NCBI GenBank assembly: GCA_016183235.1
Contig: JACPFA010000030.1
Location: 1-34,218, forward strand
Direction: 5' to 3'
Source of the DNA: Deltaproteobacteria bacterium
GTDB lineage: Bacteria > UBA10199 > DSSB01 > JACPFA01
DNA: 34,218 nucleotides
How positions within the stretch are numbered: position 1 is the first letter of the stretch; each line of letters starts with the position of its first letter. The notes below the pieces were generated by a model. It saw only the letters and a program-made list of their open reading frames with translations. It had not been told where the DNA came from and did not search any database. The position numbers and the translations under genes are program-made. Of the stretch, positions 13,767 through 22,968 are shown piece by piece.

Positions 13767-15451
13767 AATTCTAAAAATAAAGTGCTGCGAACCGCATAAG
13801 CCATTTCGGCGGTGTCTTGAATAACCGCATTCACCGGAATGCCAAAGATTTGATTGCTGGCAGCGGCGTCGTTGCGAATATCGTAAGCCCCGCCCGGGAA
13901 AAATAAACCGCCGGTTAAATTCCAGGTTAGGTGGTCAAAAAATTTACCTTCGACAATCAAGTCACCTTCAACCCCATACCAACGACTTTTATTGATAAAA
14001 GTGGGGGCGCCCGTAGCACCCGTGATTTCACCAAAATCAAGATTGATGACTCGTGAAGGGGCCCACGCGGTAACTACATGCGCACCGACTTTTAAATATT
14101 GAGCCTGGGGAATGGCGCGAGAGACATCAAACTCGTGCATGTAAGTAGCCCCTACATAAATGGCATTGTTAACTCGATTGCCTGTAATGGGGACATTGCC
14201 CAATTTAGTATCGCCATTGACCTGAACAGCAGGGGAGGTACCCATGGGAATATTAAACAACAAAAGACCAACATCATAGTCGGGCCTAAATCCAAATTGA
14301 GTGATATTGTGCGAAAGAGGGGAGGAGTCGCCTTGGGCAAAACCCGAAATTAATTTCCAATTACCACCAAAATCGTGTTTACCTTCAACTTCAAGGGCAG
14401 CCATGTTGACGTTTAAGAGATTAGAACCATCTAAACACAGAGGGTCGGGAACCGGATTTGTCCCCGAGACGTTTTGAAAGGCGTTGATACAAATGCCAGT
14501 GCTGATTTTCCCTCCCAAGTGCACATATTCCACTTTGGCCGTGATGGGGCCTTTTTCAAATTTGGCGTAAACATCGGCAAACCATGTGCTGGTATTGCCA
14601 TCGAGTGCTCCAGCAACACTGGCCCCATTGTCATCGACGGCGCCGTTAGCAATACGGGCATTAGTGCCTTTGCGTAAGCGGGCCCCGCCAAAGGTCCCAA
14701 TTTCAAAATGAGGCCTTTGATACAAGGCAAAGCCGGCTAATTGGTAAGTCCCACTTTCAAAACCTACGATCCGTTGGGTAAGCCCGGTTAGCTGAGGGTC
14801 TTCTTGGGCATTAAAAGCAAAATCAGTGATGAGCCCTAGGGCCAGAGAACTGGTATCGTTAAAATCGACCTTACCAACGTAGAGGAAACGATCAAAGGTA
14901 TCACCAAATTTGTCAAACATGCCGTTGCCATCATTTGAGATGATCCCCAGCCCCCAATGCGAAGGTTGCCGCCCAATGCGAAATTTGCCGACCGGAGTTA
15001 GAATATCAACATATAAACGGCGCACATTGATTGAACCGCCACCACCGGTAATAATATCCCCCGCGCCAGCTCCGGTGACACCAAAGGCGCCATTTCCACC
15101 GGGGAGTTGTAAAGTTCCAGCGATGGGGTCATTGATGCTGATCGAATTGATATCGTTTTGGCCAAATAAGACATTGTCGAGCACATCGACAGTTCCGTGG
15201 ATAGAAAGATTATCGTTGATTTTCAAGGTGGGTTCTAGGCGCATGCGATGTTGGGCAAAAAGAATGTGGGTAAAACGGTTATTGCCGGTTTGATTGCCTT
15301 GGGCAAAGGTGCTGGCGTGTTGAGTGTCGAGGTCAAGCGACCAATCTAAAAAAACCCGATAATAGCCGTGCAGCGAGTAATCGATCGACCAAGCGGTTTG
15401 AGTGGAAAATAAACAGATGAGGGTGAGAAGAAGGCCCAAGAATTTTCTCAT
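13763..15451 (-). CDS. Predicted outer-membrane beta-barrel protein
   Basis: A signal peptide (KFLGLLLTLICLFSTQTAWS) is followed by YSLHGYYRVFLDWSLDLD and repeated amphipathic strands with alternating residues. The last residue is Phe (RSTLFLEF), the signal recognised by the BAM machinery. A segment near 155-195 reads IGRQPSHWGLGIISNDGNG, then FGDTFDRFLYVGKVDF, which resembles porin-like barrels of myxobacterial and related proteins. Length 562 suggests a large barrel of 16-18 strands (estimate). No cargo can be named. ATG 15451 has AAGGA seven bases upstream; an in-frame TTG at 15484 is rejected because it precedes that site. It converges on sdhB with overlapping stops. Confidence 0.8.
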   Translation of the reverse strand: MRKFLGLLLTLICLFSTQTAWSIDYSLHGYYRVFLDWSLDLDTQHASTFAQGNQTGNNRFTHILFAQHRMRLEPTLKINDNLSIHGTVDVLDNVLFGQNDINSISINDPIAGTLQLPGGNGAFGVTGAGAGDIITGGGGSINVRRLYVDILTPVGKFRIGRQPSHWGLGIISNDGNGMFDKFGDTFDRFLYVGKVDFNDTSSLALGLITDFAFNAQEDPQLTGLTQRIVGFESGTYQLAGFALYQRPHFEIGTFGGARLRKGTNARIANGAVDDNGASVAGALDGNTSTWFADVYAKFEKGPITAKVEYVHLGGKISTGICINAFQNVSGTNPVPDPLCLDGSNLLNVNMAALEVEGKHDFGGNWKLISGFAQGDSSPLSHNITQFGFRPDYDVGLLLFNIPMGTSPAVQVNGDTKLGNVPITGNRVNNAIYVGATYMHEFDVSRAIPQAQYLKVGAHVVTAWAPSRVINLDFGEITGATGAPTFINKSRWYGVEGDLIVEGKFFDHLTWNLTGGLFFPGGAYDIRNDAAASNQIFGIPVNAVIQDTAEMAYAVRSTLFLEF

Positions 15452-15534
15452 AGGGATCCTTTTTGCTAAAAATTTGTTGGGCAATATGTAGCAGTGAAAA
15501 GTTTAAGCTGTCAAATGTTTAAAGGGTTTTAGGC

Positions 15535-15568
15535 AAAAAAAAGGCGCCTACTTGTTGGTAGGAGCCTT
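15535..15568 (-). terminator. Intrinsic terminator of the groES-groEL transcript
   Basis: An 11-bp stem (15541-15551 with 15558-15568, one mismatch) has a 6-base loop. On the minus strand it is followed by eight U (A-run 15535-15542, overlapping the stem's two terminal A). It lies 175 bases past the groEL stop, with the MITE-like element in between. Confidence 0.85.
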
Positions 15569-15599
15569 AGCAAAAGGTTGCGCTAGGAGCGACGCACAA

Positions 15600-15741
15600 G
15601 ACCTCTTGCAGAACCGTCGCGAGCAGACCCAAGGACAAGGCGGGTCGGGGCCCCAAAACCGCAGCGTATATGGAAATACGTGAGGATTTTGGGGTGACCC
15701 AACGAAGTCATTGGGTCGCGCAGCAGGTTATGCAAGAGGTC
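15600..15741. mobile_element. MITE-like palindromic element, copy 1
   Basis: A 142-bp unit has terminal inverted repeats GACCTCTTGCAGAACC and (reverse complement of the other end) GACCTCTTGCATAACC, 15/16 matching. Internal stems include CCCCAAAA...TTTTGGGG and GACCCAA...TTGGGTC. A ~96% identical copy lies in the opposite orientation at 21075-21215. It has no coding capacity. It lies two bases after the groEL stop and before the groEL terminator, so it is part of the groEL 3' untranslated RNA. No target duplication is evident. Confidence 0.85.
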
Positions 15742-15743
15742 GA

Positions 15744-17411
<1,668 letters not shown>

Positions 17412-17426
17412 TTAGAAATTTTTAGA

Positions 17427-17729
17427 TTACTGAACTAAAACAGCTTGAATATCTTCTTCGCGTAAAATGAGATATTCTTCGCCTTCTAGTTTGATTTCGG
17501 TTCCGGAATATTTGCTAAACAGTACTTTGTCCCCAACTTTAACATCGAGGGGAATGGTTTTGCCTGAGTCGTCGATGCGACCACTGCCAACCGCCATCAC
17601 CTCAGCCTCTTGGGGTTTCTCCTTAGCTGTATCGGGAATGATGATTCCGCCTTTGGTTTTGGTTTCTTCTCCTACCCTTTTTACGAGTAAACGATCTCGC
17701 AAGGGGCGAATTTTGATTTTCTTAGACAT
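17427..17729 (-). CDS. groES: Co-chaperonin GroES
   Basis: The 100-residue protein forms the heptameric lid of GroEL. It has the diagnostic [12 protein letters not shown] start, the mobile loop with [14 protein letters not shown], and the [30 protein letters not shown] end. Length is normal (95-100). GGAGG lies eight bases before the ATG. Transcription probably starts from the promoter at 17816-17845. No CIRCE operator is visible, so HrcA control is not supported; a heat-shock sigma promoter is not obvious either. Confidence 0.99.
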   Translation of the reverse strand: MSKKIKIRPLRDRLLVKRVGEETKTKGGIIIPDTAKEKPQEAEVMAVGSGRIDDSGKTIPLDVKVGDKVLFSKYSGTEIKLEGEEYLILREEDIQAVLVQ

Positions 17730-17815
17730 AGCGCTTATCCTCCATTATGAAATAAGTATATGAAATTATTAAGTTAATTTAAAAAACCGCTTGATTCACA
17801 GGCTCAATCTGGCAG

Positions 17816-17845
17816 TTAATATAAGCATTCAACGGCCTCTGTCAA
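17816..17845 (-). promoter_or_regulatory. Sigma-70 promoter of groES-groEL
   Basis: On the minus strand a perfect -35 TTGACA (17845-17840) is followed by TATATT (16-base spacer) or TATTAA (18-base spacer) at 17823-17816. It leaves a leader of about 80 bases before groES. It lies between the DUF507 gene end and groES. Confidence 0.65.
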
Positions 17846-17879
17846 TGCACGTTGCTCGCAAATGGACATTTTTTTTGAA

Positions 17880-18149
17880 TTAGAGGTGTTTGTGAGCTTC
17901 TTCTTCGAAATACTTATGGTAGAGGATTTCCCATTCCGGGCTGCCCGGGGCGACATTGCGTCGTAGCGAAGTGATTTTTTCCCGGACCTTTCGGTCGATT
18001 TCATCGGCCTTATGCGCATAGTTTAAAAAAACCTCGCGCAGGGCAGCCAAGGCCTTTTGACTATCGACCAAATGAGCCGACTTTTCAGCACCGAGTGATT
18101 TCCAAACCCGGTGGGCAAGTATTTTGGCTTTTTCTTCAGAAAGTTTCAT
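17880..18149 (-). CDS. DUF507 family protein, second copy
   Basis: The 89-residue protein is almost entirely helical and charged: MKLSEEKAKILAHRVWKSLGAEK, then KALAALREVFLNYAHKADEIDRKVREKI, and a C-terminal EILYHKYFEEEAHKHL. This layout (short N-terminal helix 'KLSEEKI..LA..I...L', long middle helix, 'PGS.EW..L..KYF' end) fits DUF507, cytoplasmic proteins of unknown function. It follows another DUF507 gene 65 bases upstream on the same strand, with a short palindromic repeat in between, and precedes the groES promoter. ATG 18149 lacks a clear Shine-Dalgarno. Co-occurrence as a pair suggests a heteromeric complex, which is an inference. Confidence 0.75.
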   Translation of the reverse strand: MKLSEEKAKILAHRVWKSLGAEKSAHLVDSQKALAALREVFLNYAHKADEIDRKVREKITSLRRNVAPGSPEWEILYHKYFEEEAHKHL

Positions 18150-18160
18150 TTTAATTTACC

Positions 18161-18201
18161 TGTCATTGCGAGCGAGCACCGTTTGCGAGCGTGGCAATCT
18201 T
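18161..18201. repeat. Short palindromic repeat, GTCATTGCGAG family
   Basis: TGTCATTGCGAGCGAGCACC is followed by GTTTGCGAGCGTGGCAATCT. Related units are at 19722-19969, 22622-22703, 32424-32560 and 34089-34218. It occupies nearly the whole gap between the two DUF507 genes, where the second gene's ribosome site would be. Confidence 0.8.
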
Positions 18202-18214
18202 CAGTATTTCTCAT

Positions 18215-18493
18215 TTAATCATCTAATTTGTATTTCTTCGTAAGTTCTTTCCTAATGAGTTGAAGCATTTTTTCTCGATCAAAGGATGCCCCCATTTTAT
18301 TTGCGTATTGTTTAAGCAGGCCCTCGGCCTCTTGATTGATTTTTTCTTCAGCATCCACCACGTCGATGATTGCTTTGTGAATTAATTTTATAATTTGGTC
18401 GCGGGGCGCATGCAACTCAATGAGCTTTTTTTGTTCGAGGACAATCAATGCTAAATGACTGAGCCGCTCAATTTGTTCTTTTTTTAGGTACAT
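18215..18493 (-). CDS. DUF507 family protein, first copy
   Basis: The 92-residue, highly charged helical protein begins MYLKKEQIERLSHLALIVLEQKKLIEL and continues with IIKLIHKAIIDVVDAEEKINQEAEGLLKQ, ending REKMLQLIRKELTKKYKLDD. Size and helix pattern match DUF507; 'INQEAEGLL' with the final 'LI..KLAKK'-type helix is characteristic. The two DUF507 copies here are clearly diverged from each other. Function is unknown in the family. It is probably first in the transcript that runs to the second copy, and possibly on into groES-groEL. Confidence 0.75.
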   Translation of the reverse strand: MYLKKEQIERLSHLALIVLEQKKLIELHAPRDQIIKLIHKAIIDVVDAEEKINQEAEGLLKQYANKMGASFDREKMLQLIRKELTKKYKLDD

Positions 18494-18563
18494 AAAGGTC
18501 TAACTTAGCCTAAAAGGAAGATACTTGCCAAGGATCTTCCGAATAAGGAGAATATACCCTAAT

Positions 18564-18673
18564 GGGAATGTTGAAAAATGCACTTTCTGTCATCCCTGCG
18601 GAAGCAGGGATCCAGTGATTTTAAACAGTTCTGGATTCCCGCCTCCGCGGGAATGACATTTTTTAACATTCCC
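18564..18673. repeat. Palindromic repeat, GTCATCCCTGC family, second copy
   Basis: Terminal inverted repeats GGGAATGTTGAAAAATG and GGGAATGTTAAAAAATG match at 16 of 17. The interior (GTCATCCCTGCGGAAGCAGG, then CAGTGATTTTAAACAGTTCT) matches 8131-8259. It lies just upstream of the aroF ribosome site and may hold or displace its promoter. Confidence 0.85.
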
Positions 18674-18691
18674 TTAATAAAGGAGAGGATA

Positions 18692-19711
18692 ATGATCATT
18701 GTCATGAAAGTAGGGGCCAGTCACGCTCAGGTGGAGCATGTAACCCAAAAGATAGAGGCCTTGGGTTTTAAATCCCATGTGATTGAGGGTGAAGAACGCT
18801 GTGTTATTGGTGCCATCGGCCACGAAAAAAAGAAGGCCGATCTTTTAGCCCTAAACTCGGTGCCAGGGGTAGAGGCCGTTATTCCCATTAGCAAACCTTA
18901 TAAACTGGCTTCTAAAGAATTAAGAAAAAAACCATCCCTTATTAAAATTCACAAGAATCTTTCCATCGGCGGAGACAAAATAATTGTGATGGCCGGCCCT
19001 TGCAGTGTGGAGAGTGAAGAACAAATTCTGCGCACGGCACTGGCGGTGAAAAAAGCCGGTGGGCATATGATTCGAGGCGGGGCTTTTAAACCGCGAACCT
19101 CGCCCTATAGTTTTCAAGGTTTGGCCGAAGCGGGGTTAAAGTTGTTAGCCTTGGCCCGGCAAGCTACGGGTTTGCCGGTGGTTACGGAGGTGATGAGTCA
19201 ACGGGATGTAGAATTGGTGGAGCATTATGCCGATGTAGTGCAAGTGGGGGCGCGCAATATTCAGAATTTTTCTCTCTTGAAAGAACTAGGCAAGGTGAAA
19301 AAACCTATTTTGCTCAAAAGGGGGATGGCAACTACCATTCAAGAATGGTTAATGAGTGCGGAATATATTCTCTCGGAGGGGAACCCCCAGGTTATTTTGT
19401 GTGAACGGGGCATTCGCACCTTTGAAACGGCGACGCGCAATACTTTAGATCTCAACGCCGTGCCCATTTTGAAAAAAGAATCGCACTTGCCGATTGTCGT
19501 TGACCCCAGTCATGCCACGGGCATTCGAGATATTGTCATTCCCATGGCGATGGCAGCCATTGCTTGTGGGAGTGATGGCATCATGCTGGAGATTCATCCT
19601 AATCCGGATCAGGCTTGGAGCGATGGGATGCAGTCTTTGACGCTTGAAATGTTTGCGGAAGGCATGCAGCAATTGCGTGCCGTAGCCAAGGCGGTTGGCA
19701 GGACCCTTTAA
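18692..19711 (+). CDS. aroF: 3-deoxy-7-phosphoheptulonate synthase (DAHP synthase, type I-beta)
   Basis: It joins phosphoenolpyruvate and erythrose 4-phosphate, the first step of the shikimate pathway to aromatic amino acids. The first ~70 residues form a ferredoxin-like regulatory domain ([22 protein letters not shown], then ERCVIGAIG), as in the Thermotoga-type enzyme that is feedback-inhibited through it. The catalytic barrel has [49 protein letters not shown], and VVDPSHATG with metal-binding His. Length 339 matches the type. ATG 18692 follows AGGAGAGG closely; an upstream open extension to 18578 only translates the palindromic repeat and is rejected. No neighbouring aro genes are present. 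Confidence 0.95.
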   Translation: MIIVMKVGASHAQVEHVTQKIEALGFKSHVIEGEERCVIGAIGHEKKKADLLALNSVPGVEAVIPISKPYKLASKELRKKPSLIKIHKNLSIGGDKIIVMAGPCSVESEEQILRTALAVKKAGGHMIRGGAFKPRTSPYSFQGLAEAGLKLLALARQATGLPVVTEVMSQRDVELVEHYADVVQVGARNIQNFSLLKELGKVKKPILLKRGMATTIQEWLMSAEYILSEGNPQVILCERGIRTFETATRNTLDLNAVPILKKESHLPIVVDPSHATGIRDIVIPMAMAAIACGSDGIMLEIHPNPDQAWSDGMQSLTLEMFAEGMQQLRAVAKAVGRTL

Positions 19712-19721
19712 TAATAAGGAG

Positions 19722-19969
19722 TTTTTAACAAGCATACAAGCGTGTGGCCGGGATCTCTTTTTTGCCCCGGCGCTCCAGCGGCGACCCTCATATGGGGTTA
19801 GTGGGCATGGACTTTCTGTCATTGCGAGCCCAACGGGCGTGGCAATCTCACCGGTTAGACAGAAGGGATTGCTTCACACTGCTGTGTTCGCAATGACAGA
19901 GGGGCCCAGCCGCTTCCGCGATGGGGCAAAAAAGAGATCCCGGCCACACGCTTGCATGCTCGTTAAAAA
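19722..19969. mobile_element. Composite palindromic element with 47-bp inverted ends
   Basis: The left arm 19722-19768 and the right arm 19923-19969 are inverted copies (45 of 47 identical), sharing AAGCGTGTGGCCGGGATCTC and a run of six T followed by GCCCC. The middle holds a GTCATTGCGAG-type unit whose own ends (CTGTCATTGCGA and CGCAATGACAG) are also inverted, so the structure is nested. It occupies the gap between convergent aroF and prfA. It may serve as a two-way terminator, and looks like a non-autonomous mobile element. No coding capacity. Confidence 0.8.
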
Positions 19970-19985
19970 GTTTTTTAAAAAATCC

Positions 19986-21056
19986 TCAACTCCCCTCAGC
20001 TTGCTTGAGGGCTTCGGCTTGGAAGTAGGCGTGGAGGGGGTCGATGACGAGTTGTAGTTTTCCGTCGATGATGGAGTCGAGTTGGTGGAGGGTTAGGCCG
20101 ATGCGGTGATCGGTGAGGCGGTTTTGGGGAAAATTGTAGGTGCGGATCTTTTCGCTGCGGTCTCCGGTGCCCACTTGCGAACGGCGACTTTCAGTGGTTG
20201 CTTTGAGTTGTTTTTCGCGCTCGGCCTCGAATAATCTTGATTTTAACATGCTCAAAGCCCGGGCTTTGTTTTTGTGTTGGCTTTTTTCTTCCCGGCATAC
20301 CACTGCAATTCCGCTTGGGATATGGGTTACGCGGACGGCAGAGTCGGTGGTGTTCACACTTTGCCCGCCAGGGCCACTGGCGCGAAATACGTCGATCTGC
20401 AAATCTTTGTCTTGAATATTAACTTCAACATCATCGGCCTCAGGCAAAACCGCGACCGTTACGGTAGAAGTGTGAATGCGGCCTTGGGCCTCGGTTTTGG
20501 GTACGCGTTGCACGCGGTGAACCCCGCTTTCGTATTTTAACCGACTATAAACTTTATCCCCTGAAATTTGTGCAACGATTTCTTTGATGCCACCAATGCC
20601 GGTTGCACTGCTATCCAGAATTTCGTTTTTCCACCCCAAACTTTCGGCAAATTTAGAATACATACGAAAGAGATCGGCAACAAACAAAGCCGCTTCATCA
20701 CCACCCGCTCCAGCACGAATTTCCAAAAAAATATTTTTTTCATCTAAGGGGTCAGGCGGTAAAAGTAAGACCTTTAATTTTTCGGTTAGATCTTTTAGCT
20801 CAGGTTCTAGCCGATTAATTTCTTCTTTGGCCATTGCGCGCATTTCTTCATCTTTATCGGCTAGCATTTCTCGATTGGCTTCAAGTTCTTCTGTGGTTTT
20901 TTTATATTGTTGGTAACACTGTACCAAGGCTTTAAGAGAGTTATGCTCGCGAATGATTTTTTGATAAGCCTTGGGATCGGCTAGAATATTGGGGTCGAGT
21001 AGTTTTTGATCTAAATCTTGGAATTTTTTTTCGACTTCGGTGAGTCTCTCAAACAT
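19986..21056 (-). CDS. prfA: Peptide chain release factor 1
   Basis: RF1 reads UAA and UAG in the ribosomal A site and triggers peptide release. The codon-reading PxT motif is P186-K-T188 (RVPKTEAQGRIHTST) and the catalytic GGQ is at 230-232 (GPGGQSVNTTDSAVR). The helical N-terminal domain (about 1-95) is complete. Length 356 fits. ATG 21056 has GGGGA upstream; an in-frame ATG at 21086 lies inside the MITE-like element and would add ten unrelated residues, so it is rejected. The gene is enclosed by repeats on both sides (19722-19969 and 21075-21215). A prmC methylase gene, often next to prfA, is absent. Confidence 0.98.
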   Translation of the reverse strand: MFERLTEVEKKFQDLDQKLLDPNILADPKAYQKIIREHNSLKALVQCYQQYKKTTEELEANREMLADKDEEMRAMAKEEINRLEPELKDLTEKLKVLLLPPDPLDEKNIFLEIRAGAGGDEAALFVADLFRMYSKFAESLGWKNEILDSSATGIGGIKEIVAQISGDKVYSRLKYESGVHRVQRVPKTEAQGRIHTSTVTVAVLPEADDVEVNIQDKDLQIDVFRASGPGGQSVNTTDSAVRVTHIPSGIAVVCREEKSQHKNKARALSMLKSRLFEAEREKQLKATTESRRSQVGTGDRSEKIRTYNFPQNRLTDHRIGLTLHQLDSIIDGKLQLVIDPLHAYFQAEALKQAEGS

Positions 21057-21074
21057 AAAGATAAATCCCCAACA

Positions 21075-21215
21075 GACCTCTTGCATAACCTACTGCGCGA
21101 CCCAATGACTTCGTTGGGGCACCCCAAAATCCTCACGTATTTCCATATACGCTGCGGTTTTGGGGCCCCGCCCCGCCTTGTCCTTGGGTCGCTCGCTACG
21201 GTTCTGCAAGAGGTC
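21075..21215. mobile_element. MITE-like palindromic element, copy 2 (inverted)
   Basis: This 141-bp unit is the reverse complement of 15600-15741, with about five differences. Ends are GACCTCTTGCATAACC and its near-mirror GGTTCTGCAAGAGGTC. It lies between the rpmE terminator and prfA and abuts the terminator's A-run. Any promoter of prfA must lie in this element, in the short gap to the start codon, or upstream of the terminator. Confidence 0.85.
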
Positions 21216-21218
21216 TAA

Positions 21219-21253
21219 TAAAAAACCCGCTGGGACAAAAGTTCCAGCGGGTT
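21219..21253 (-). terminator. Intrinsic terminator of rpmE
   Basis: A perfect 10-bp stem AACCCGCTGG (21224-21233) / CCAGCGGGTT (21244-21253) with a 10-base loop. On the minus strand it is followed by a U-run. It lies 34 bases after the rpmE stop. Confidence 0.9.
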
Positions 21254-21287
21254 CAACCTAAGGAGGGGCTTTCACCCCGGATAAAAA

Positions 21288-21494
21288 CTATTTTTCCTTT
21301 TTTTGGTAACGTTTACGGAAACGATCGATACGTCCACCTGCGTCTACATATTTTTGTCGACCCGTAAAAAAAGGATGACATTGCGAACAAATTTCGGTGT
21401 GAAACTCTTTAACCGTTGAAACTGTTTTAAAGGTTGCACCGCAACCACAAACAACGATTACTTCTTGAACTTGAGGGTGAAGACTCTTTTGCAT
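21288..21494 (-). CDS. rpmE: 50S ribosomal protein L31
   Basis: The 68-residue protein starts [22 protein letters not shown] and carries the zinc-binding set C16, C18 and the CSQC pair (about 36-39), then [24 protein letters not shown], all diagnostic. It is the zinc-containing (C+) type of L31. Product binds the 50S central protuberance. AGGAA lies upstream of the ATG. It is followed by its own terminator and then, beyond the MITE-like element, prfA. The rpmE-prfA order is common in bacteria. Confidence 0.97.
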   Translation of the reverse strand: MQKSLHPQVQEVIVVCGCGATFKTVSTVKEFHTEICSQCHPFFTGRQKYVDAGGRIDRFRKRYQKKEK

Positions 21495-21611
21495 AGGGGA
21501 AAATTCCTAAAATTGGTCTTGCAACTATCAAATGGGGCCTGCCCTGGCAAGGGTATTTTAAGGCTTCTGAGTGATCTTTGTAACAGCCTGATTTTATTTA
21601 CTTAAATTCCC

Positions 21612-22595
21612 TTATCTGGGCGGGACACAGGCCAATGCATCCCCAATTATAGTAGGAGAACTCTCATTCCCATATATTGGATTATAGTAACATCTTCGGG
21701 TTGTCGCCCCGGTTGTGGGATTAAATTCGTAGGCGATCATCGTGTAGTTAATTCTTTGCTGATTAATCACTATGCTTTGAGCAGATTCATAATATCGCTT
21801 TAATTCGGTTCGTCGATTATTTTCATTCAGGATCGTTAAAGTTGAGATACGTCCGTTATTAAAATAAGTGTATTGAAGTCGTTCTTCAAAGATCCCATCA
21901 CCATTTTCGTCATATCTTTCTTCTCTAAGCTTACCCGTTGTGGGGTCGTAATCGTATTCTACAATATAATTGATCGAACCATCATTTCCGTAATCTTCTT
22001 CCTGTCTAATTTCACGCCCTGTTTCTGGATCGTAGAAAACTTTAGAACGTGTAGTGTCTTTCCTGCCATCAATAAATTGAGTGCATGTGGAGACAGTGGT
22101 TTTTGATACAACCTTTCCATCGGCATTGTATTCAGGAGAAAGTTCGCCATCACACGCAGCAGCTTGGCTAGAACTATGCCAAAGTTCTTTTTCAACTCGG
22201 TCAGTATTATTTTGATAATAATAACAACTCTTATCAGAATAACCTCCGTTCGACCGATAACTGAAGTAAGCGATCTCGAGATTATTAACATCTGAGGTCG
22301 ATACACTGTAGGTTTCATAGTCAAGTGTTCGATACCTGCTGATTTCAACTTCATTTACTTTAGCATCAGCATAATCTGCTGAATTTGGATCGGCGGTGTA
22401 GGTAAAAGTTCTTGGATCCCAAGTTTGGCACACTTCATCGGTGATTTTTTTCAGATCAAAGGAAGTTGTAGGTGCGTTGTTTGGCTTATTACTTTCCGGT
22501 TGCCCTTCCTGTTTGGCCGGATCGTCAGGTGAACCCCCTGAACTACAAGCCATTAAAAATAAAAGTGAAATTAAAGTAAGACAATAACGTTTCAT
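21612..22595 (-). CDS. Predicted lipoprotein with YD-repeat-like segments
   Basis: The signal peptide (RYCLTLISLLFLMAC) has a lipobox with Cys17 followed by SSGGS. A proline/asparagine-rich linker precedes a ~280-residue domain rich in Tyr and Asp. Segments VFYDPETGREIRQEEDYGNDG, then EYDYDPTTGKLREERYDENGDG, then YTYFNNGRIS resemble YD/RHS repeats ('YDxxGxxxxxxYDxxG'). The C-terminal part has two more cysteines (RRCYYNP, LACVPPR). YD repeats form beta-shell carbohydrate or protein binders; here only a few copies exist, so function is unknown. ATG 22595 has AAAGGGG upstream; a longer frame to 22745 would translate a repeat and is rejected. A promoter lies at 22710-22739. Confidence 0.7.
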   Translation of the reverse strand: MKRYCLTLISLLFLMACSSGGSPDDPAKQEGQPESNKPNNAPTTSFDLKKITDEVCQTWDPRTFTYTADPNSADYADAKVNEVEISRYRTLDYETYSVSTSDVNNLEIAYFSYRSNGGYSDKSCYYYQNNTDRVEKELWHSSSQAAACDGELSPEYNADGKVVSKTTVSTCTQFIDGRKDTTRSKVFYDPETGREIRQEEDYGNDGSINYIVEYDYDPTTGKLREERYDENGDGIFEERLQYTYFNNGRISTLTILNENNRRTELKRYYESAQSIVINQQRINYTMIAYEFNPTTGATTRRCYYNPIYGNESSPTIIGDALACVPPR

Positions 22596-22621
22596 CCCAG
22601 ACCCCTTTTGAAAACCCCCAT

Positions 22622-22703
22622 TTGTCATTGCGATCGTGTCACCCCCGCCCCTGCCTACGCAGGAGGTAAATTCCGATGGGGACCCATGGTGACAGAGCAA
22701 TCT
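22622..22703. repeat. Palindromic repeat in the leader of the YD-repeat lipoprotein gene
   Basis: TTGTCATTGCGATCGTGTCA, then CCCGCCCCTGCCTACGCAGG and GGGACCCATGGTGACAGAGC: the GTCATTGCGAG family joined to a GCAGG palindrome. It lies between the promoter at 22710-22739 and the start codon. In the 373-base gap 22596-22968 there are also two promoters; nothing else coding is seen. Confidence 0.75.
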
Positions 22704-22709
22704 CAACTC

Positions 22710-22739
22710 ATTATCGCTCCACACATGAACTTTTGTCAA
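22710..22739 (-). promoter_or_regulatory. Sigma-70 promoter of the YD-repeat lipoprotein gene
   Basis: On the minus strand a perfect -35 TTGACA (22739-22734) and -10 GATAAT (22715-22710, 5/6) are separated by 18 bases. Transcription would start near 22703, so the palindromic repeat is in the leader RNA. Confidence 0.65.
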
Positions 22740-22920
22740 TGTCACCGTTTTTAAGGCAAAGCAAAGTCAGAAAATGAAGATGTGTAAAACGGCTAAAGGT
22801 TGCACGGCTTGGGGGGCAAAGGGGGATTTTACATCGATATTTTTGCTCATCGTCATTGGATAATAAATACTTTTATTAATGATTTCATAGGAGTATTGAA
22901 ATTTTACCCTTCCTCCGTCA

Positions 22921-22936
22921 TGGCACGAAGCTTGCT
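22921..22936 (+). promoter_or_regulatory. Sigma-54 (RpoN) promoter
   Basis: TGGCACGAAGCTTGCT matches the consensus TGGCACG-N4-TTGCW exactly, with GG (-24) and GC (-12) 10 bases apart. Start of transcription should be near 22947, giving a ~22-base leader with GGGAG before ATG 22969. Such promoters need an enhancer-binding activator. The TTCCTCCGTCAT motif lies immediately upstream (22909-22920). Confidence 0.85.
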
Positions 22937-22968
22937 TAAATAGAGGGGGAATTACTTTGGGAGTTTTT

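Noticed and set aside
17730-17879. CIRCE operator upstream of groES
   Set aside because: No TTAGCACTC-N9-GAGTGCTAA-like inverted repeat could be found.
18161-18201. Part of a CRISPR array
   Set aside because: The GTCATTGCGAG units are single, palindromic and scattered, without regular spacers or cas genes.
18578-18691. N-terminal extension of DAHP synthase
   Set aside because: It only translates the GTCATCCCTGC repeat; the family starts at ATG 18692 with a good ribosome site.
21057-21086. N-terminal extension of RF1
   Set aside because: The ATG is in the MITE-like element end (TGCAAGAGGTC) and the added residues are foreign to the family.
22596-22745. N-terminal extension of the YD-repeat lipoprotein
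   Set aside because: It would bury the signal peptide and lipobox and is made of repeat sequence; ATG 22595 has its own ribosome site.
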